Assembly: GCA_946886365.1 (NCBI GenBank)
Contig: CAMPIM010000128.1
Location: 1-8,447, forward strand
From: an uncultured Novosphingobium sp.
GTDB taxonomy: Bacteria > Pseudomonadota > Alphaproteobacteria > Sphingomonadales > Sphingomonadaceae
Direction: 5' to 3'
DNA length: 8,447 nucleotides
The position numbers were made by a program, and so were the translations under genes. This document shows positions 5,711-8,447 of this stretch, in pieces. Under the pieces are notes generated by a model, which saw only the letters and a program-made list of their open reading frames with translations, was not told the DNA's origin and ran no database searches. Numbering within the stretch: the stretch's first letter is position 1; the number at the start of each line of letters is the position of its first letter.

Positions 5711-6787
5711 TCACCGAGACGAGAATTTGGCAGCTTCGATAACCGGCCGTAAGGCCCTCAATATATCGTCGATATCGACGGCCCTTTTTGGGTTGATCGT
5801 CAGCGTGATCCCCTTGGATTTGCTGTCGGTGATGATCTGACCGATCTCCTCTCCATCCGCCGTAGCTAGTCTCGGTCTACTCTTAGGCGCAGCTTTCTTG
5901 ACGAGCTTGGCGCTGGCGCTTGACAGCCGCTGCACGATCTGAGGCCCATCAATTGCCGGTTCGCCGGCAGCTGCTCGGCGGCGCTGCTCCTTCCCGATCG
6001 CCAGCGCCTCCTCGATGATTGCGTCACGCAGGTCGGGCTGCTTAAGGAGTGGAGAGAGCTTCATGCCATGCCGAACCTTGAGGTCCGACATCGTAGCAAA
6101 GGCCTCGACTACCTCAGTAGGTAGCTCGGCAAGCTGAAGGAGATTATGGAGATTTTGCTTACCGATCGCCAGGCGTTCGGCCATATGCGCGCGCACGCCA
6201 TTATAGTAAGCGTCAACCGCATGCTGGTAGTTGCGTGCTCGCTCCAGGTCCGTGACATCCTCGCGCTCGCGGTTTTCGATGTCGGCGAGGCGAAACGCTC
6301 CTTCATCGTCCAGTGTCTCAATGCGTGCAATGAGATCTATCTGCGCGTGGTGATTGGTGCGGAGCCAAGCGACCGAGAAGTGGCGCCTTGTCCCGACAAT
6401 CAACTCGTAAGGTTTCTCGCCATCGGGCGTTCGGCGGATGACTACCGGCTCTCGGTTGCCGTTTTCTTCCTTGATCGATTCAATGAGTGAAGCGCAGCGC
6501 TCGTGGGTGAGGCGCTCATAATCACGAGCATTGCCCGGCCAGACGGTGCATTCGTCAGGTCGGATCCTAATCGTGGGTCGTTTGACCGATCTGGCGATCT
6601 CGTCGAATGCCACACCGCGCCGTTCAAGGAAGGAGGGCGCGGGCCCTTCCGATTTGCTGGGGAGAACGGGTCCAGCCGGAGCTTCCGATGCCAGAGACTC
6701 CTGCTCTGCGGGAGGCTGAACTGCATCCAGTGAATCGATGGCGTTAGCGAGAAGGCTGCGGCGCTTGGCGCCCGAATTGCTGCTCAT
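5711..6787 (-). CDS. parB: ParB-family plasmid partition protein
   Basis: Encodes 358 aa with the ParB/RepB/Spo0J layout. A variable N-terminus (1-70) probably contacts ParA. The ParB/Srx core at about 72-185 contains NREPVVIRR, YELIVGTRRHFSVAWLR (GTRRH in place of the usual GERR box, residues 132-136) and ENREREDVTDLERA (171-184). A helix-turn-helix region at about 195-245 includes MAERLAIGKQNLHNLLQLAE. A basic linker (about 294-307) is followed by a C-terminal segment, likely for dimerisation. ParB binds a centromere-like parS site and, with the ParA ATPase, moves plasmid copies apart at division. Its ATG overlaps the parA stop codon (ATGA), indicating one transcript and translational coupling. 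The parS site is not identified, but the palindromes at 3648-3663 and 5658-5677 are candidates. Confidence 0.93.
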   Translation of the reverse strand: MSSNSGAKRRSLLANAIDSLDAVQPPAEQESLASEAPAGPVLPSKSEGPAPSFLERRGVAFDEIARSVKRPTIRIRPDECTVWPGNARDYERLTHERCASLIESIKEENGNREPVVIRRTPDGEKPYELIVGTRRHFSVAWLRTNHHAQIDLIARIETLDDEGAFRLADIENREREDVTDLERARNYQHAVDAYYNGVRAHMAERLAIGKQNLHNLLQLAELPTEVVEAFATMSDLKVRHGMKLSPLLKQPDLRDAIIEEALAIGKEQRRRAAAGEPAIDGPQIVQRLSSASAKLVKKAAPKSRPRLATADGEEIGQIITDSKSKGITLTINPKRAVDIDDILRALRPVIEAAKFSSR

Positions 6788-7980
6788 GCGGCCTCCGTCA
6801 GCCTATCAGTGCCCAGTTGAGCAAGGCGCGAAGGCCATTGCTTGCAGATATCCTTCTCAAGCTCGCGGAAGACCTCATTCAAATTGTTGCGGCAACGGAT
6901 ATAGGTCTGATGCGAGCCGTAAGGCTTGTTGATTTCGTAAATCGAAGACATCGCGATGCCCGCATTTTTGATTTCTTCAGACAACAGGATCGGTGTCGAT
7001 AGCATCTGGCCCGCATAGGTCTTTTCCATGACCTGAAGCATTTGCGCTTCATTGGTTCGATTGGGCTGGAACATGGTGCAAACGACCCGGATGAACCCAT
7101 AGTCGATGGAATTGTCGAATTTGGATACCAAACTCATCGCCTCGCGGCAGGTCTGCATGAAATGGATGGTCGAGAGATAATCCAGTTGGCGTGCCGGAAC
7201 CGGAATGAGAAGTCCATCTGCAGCACTCAGCGTATTGACTCCTAGGAATCCCATGGCTGGTGGCGGATCGAGAATAATCACGTCATAGTCTTGACGGACC
7301 TCTTCTAGACCTACTCGCAACATGCGGAATGCGCCAGCAATGGCGTGCGGGCCTTCCTCAATTGTGGCCGTAAGCTCCCACTCGGTATCCTGCAGCCCCA
7401 AATTGGCCGGGCAGATGTCGATGTTCGGCCACGCAGTCCGCTTGATTGTCTTCCGAAAGGAATCCGCTTCATCGATGCGCGGCGAGAGATAGTTGGAAAG
7501 TGTGTGCGTCTCGTCGACCAGATCTTCCAGATTGACGTCGAACATGACGCTCATGGAGGCTTGGGGATCGCAATCAACAACCAATACGCGATAGCCTCGT
7601 AAGGCAAGATAATCGGCAAGGTGCTTGGAAGTGGTCGACTTGCTGACTCCGCCCTTGAAATTCTGGACTGCTACGACGACAGCCCGCTCGTCGGGTAGTT
7701 TGCCAGCCTTGATGCCGAGCGCCTCGCGGATCGCGATGAGATCCTCAACCGTATAGTAACGGCGGCCATTACTGGCGGTCTTAGGGGAGGGGAGGCGACC
7801 GCGGGCTTCCGGCTTTGCTAGCGCTTCAGGCGTCCGGCCGAGAAAGTCGGCGGCAACCGACGAGCGCATTGTGATGCTCAGTGTTTTGCGATCGGAAGGG
7901 TCGATCGCTGCGCGGCGCAGAACGCTCTTGGCATTCTCGCAAGACGTTATCATCGTGTCCAAGATTTGACCGGACAACAT
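6784..7980 (-). CDS. parA: ParA-family partition ATPase with N-terminal HTH
   Basis: Encodes 398 aa from the ATG at 7980. Residues about 40-90 form a MerR/HTH-like domain (AADFLGRTPEALAKPE, then RRYYTVEDLIAIREALG), typical of type Ia ParA proteins that also repress their own operon. Counting from this start, the ATPase domain has a deviant Walker A motif, KGGVSKST (about 109-116), a Walker A' VVDCDPQAS (about 134-142) and a Walker B-like VIILDPPP (about 234-241). The role is ATP-dependent, nucleoid-associated movement of ParB-bound plasmids. The start at 7980 is preferred because AGGGG (minus strand, 7992-7988) sits 7 nt upstream. An in-frame ATG at 7995 lacks a Shine-Dalgarno and would add five residues. 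The gene overlaps parB by 4 bp. Inverted repeats around its start and upstream suggest autoregulation. Confidence 0.94.
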   Translation of the reverse strand: MLSGQILDTMITSCENAKSVLRRAAIDPSDRKTLSITMRSSVAADFLGRTPEALAKPEARGRLPSPKTASNGRRYYTVEDLIAIREALGIKAGKLPDERAVVVAVQNFKGGVSKSTTSKHLADYLALRGYRVLVVDCDPQASMSVMFDVNLEDLVDETHTLSNYLSPRIDEADSFRKTIKRTAWPNIDICPANLGLQDTEWELTATIEEGPHAIAGAFRMLRVGLEEVRQDYDVIILDPPPAMGFLGVNTLSAADGLLIPVPARQLDYLSTIHFMQTCREAMSLVSKFDNSIDYGFIRVVCTMFQPNRTNEAQMLQVMEKTYAGQMLSTPILLSEEIKNAGIAMSSIYEINKPYGSHQTYIRCRNNLNEVFRELEKDICKQWPSRLAQLGTDRLTEAA

Positions 7981-7981
7981 C

Positions 7982-8022
7982 GGCGAACCCCTCATCGCAT
8001 CATCGAATCAGGGCGGTTCGCC
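7982..8022 (-). promoter_or_regulatory. Inverted repeat covering the parA ribosome binding site
   Basis: On the minus strand GGCGAACC (8022-8015) pairs perfectly with GGTTCGCC (7989-7982) across 25 nt. The second arm includes the last two bases of the Shine-Dalgarno AGGGG and ends one base before the parA ATG at 7980. In mRNA the stem would hide the initiation region. As DNA it could also be an operator. Confidence 0.45.
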
Positions 8023-8046
8023 AAAAATAGTCGAATTTCACCCTTT

Positions 8047-8164
8047 ATCCCGGACAGATACGTCAAAACCGGGATGGTAGTCAAATGGTCATCAAATTTA
8101 GCCGAATGGCCCGACAAGGTGCTCAACGCGACCATGTTTGAGACATCGAGGGGCCGCCTTGTCG
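8047..8164. promoter_or_regulatory. parA upstream region rich in direct and inverted repeats
   Basis: Two tandem 11-bp units, TGGTAGTCAAA (8075-8085) and TGGTCATCAAA (8086-8096), match at 9 of 11 positions, with a related GTCAAA at 8062-8067. Inverted repeats overlap them: ATCCCGG/CCGGGAT (8047-8053, 8069-8075), ATGGTC/GACCAT (8085-8090, 8130-8135) and CGACAAGG/CCTTGTCG (8112-8119, 8157-8164). A weak minus-strand promoter, TTGACT (8084-8079) and TATCTG (8060-8055) with an 18-bp spacer, coincides with the repeats. This is a plausible parA operator and centromere region. Which repeats matter cannot be told from sequence. Confidence 0.45.
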
Positions 8165-8214
8165 TCTGTTTCGGAATGTTGCGGAGCACTCATCTAATTT
8201 GCGCACTATAGCTG

Positions 8215-8256
8215 ACTAGGACGCCCATCGGATTAAAAGACGATGGGCGTCCTAGT
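8215..8256 (-). terminator. Perfect 16-bp hairpin after the right-hand frame
   Basis: ACTAGGACGCCCATCG (8215-8230) and CGATGGGCGTCCTAGT (8241-8256) are perfectly complementary, with a 10-nt loop. The stem starts at the TAA stop (8258-8256) of the minus-strand frame at the right edge, as a terminator would. There is no T-tract after it on either strand, so intrinsic termination is uncertain. It may instead be a transcription insulator ahead of the parA control region, or a protein-binding or recombination site. Confidence 0.5.
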
Positions 8257-8447
8257 TACACGGGAGACCCATTCAAGTCATGACGGCAGGGTAGGGGCAC
8301 GAGCTCCCATCCCAAGGCTAGAAACCGATCCCGCGTGAACAGCCATTCCAACGGCAAAGCGGAGACGGCAAGCCGCCGCGCCCATCCGTTATCGGGGCCT
8401 GTTCCGGCCCCCTGGCGCAAGGGCCTGGCCGTCGGTTCCGCTGCGCG
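8256..8447 (-). CDS. 3' end of an unidentified gene (partial)
   Basis: The minus strand is open from the right edge for 63 codons to a TAA at 8256-8258. It includes ARRLAVSALPLEWLFTRDRF and LALGWELVPLPC, which look protein-like, and the codons are GC-rich at third positions. The other strand is broken by stops in this region. A perfect hairpin begins at the stop codon, which supports a real gene end. I do not recognise the product, and the start lies outside the window. A short GGGGCC/GGCCCC inverted repeat near 8395-8412 lies within it. Confidence 0.4.
   Translation of the reverse strand, partial: RAAEPTARPLRQGAGTGPDNGWARRLAVSALPLEWLFTRDRFLALGWELVPLPCRHDLNGSPV

Noticed and set aside
7992..8189. 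Minus-strand frame of 65 codons upstream of parA
   Set aside because: It covers the repeat-rich control region and overlaps the parA start. It has no ribosome binding site and is better explained as regulatory DNA.
1..8447. CRISPR array, tRNA, rRNA, or complete insertion sequence
   Set aside because: The only regularly spaced repeats are the iterons, whose 5-7 bp gaps are too short for CRISPR spacers. I saw no tRNA-like cloverleaf, rRNA sequence, or transposase with matching terminal repeats.
5711..8447. Classical parS sites (TGTTTCACGTGAAACA, or the RepABC type GTTNNCNGCNGNNAAC)
   Set aside because: I looked by eye around the par genes and control region and found no match, so another centromere sequence is likely.

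Overview
The window looks like the replication and partition core of an alphaproteobacterial plasmid, most likely from a sphingomonad (Sphingomonas/Sphingobium/Novosphingobium group). This is inferred from protein style, high GC, an RPA-type RepA, and an iteron origin next to a ParA/ParB pair. No taxonomic search was possible.

Layout, left to right. 1-188 is a control region with a perfect 10-bp inverted repeat built on ATCGAT and a second palindrome just upstream of a plus-strand gene. That gene (195-1382) encodes a protein of about 395 aa with a C-terminal winged-helix segment. 1383-3180 is high-GC decayed accessory DNA. It holds an unrecognised minus-strand reading frame (1670-2071) and a plus-strand gene for another HTH-type protein that is broken by at least three frame changes (2306-3180).

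3181-4601 is a candidate replication origin with no convincing gene. It contains an AT-rich stretch, two 13-bp direct repeats, five tandem iterons about 22 bp apart, a 16-bp palindrome, a near-consensus DnaA box, and seven more dispersed iterons in both orientations. The last iteron lies inside the 3' end of repA.

4510-7980 is a minus-strand cassette in the order parA, parB, repA. parA and parB overlap by 4 bp. A 76-bp gap holding a second copy of the 16-bp palindrome GTAAAAC-N2-GTTTTAC separates parB from repA. RepA should bind the iterons to start replication. ParA and ParB should segregate copies through a centromere, for which the two shared palindromes and the repeat-rich DNA upstream of parA are candidates.

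7981-8214 is the parA control region, dense in inverted and direct repeats. A perfect 16-bp hairpin (8215-8256) abuts the stop codon of a minus-strand frame that enters from the right edge.

The strongest 'second look' items are the iteron encoded inside conserved repA sequence, the paired 16-bp palindromes as possible parS sites or operators, and the hairpin that could mask the parA ribosome binding site.
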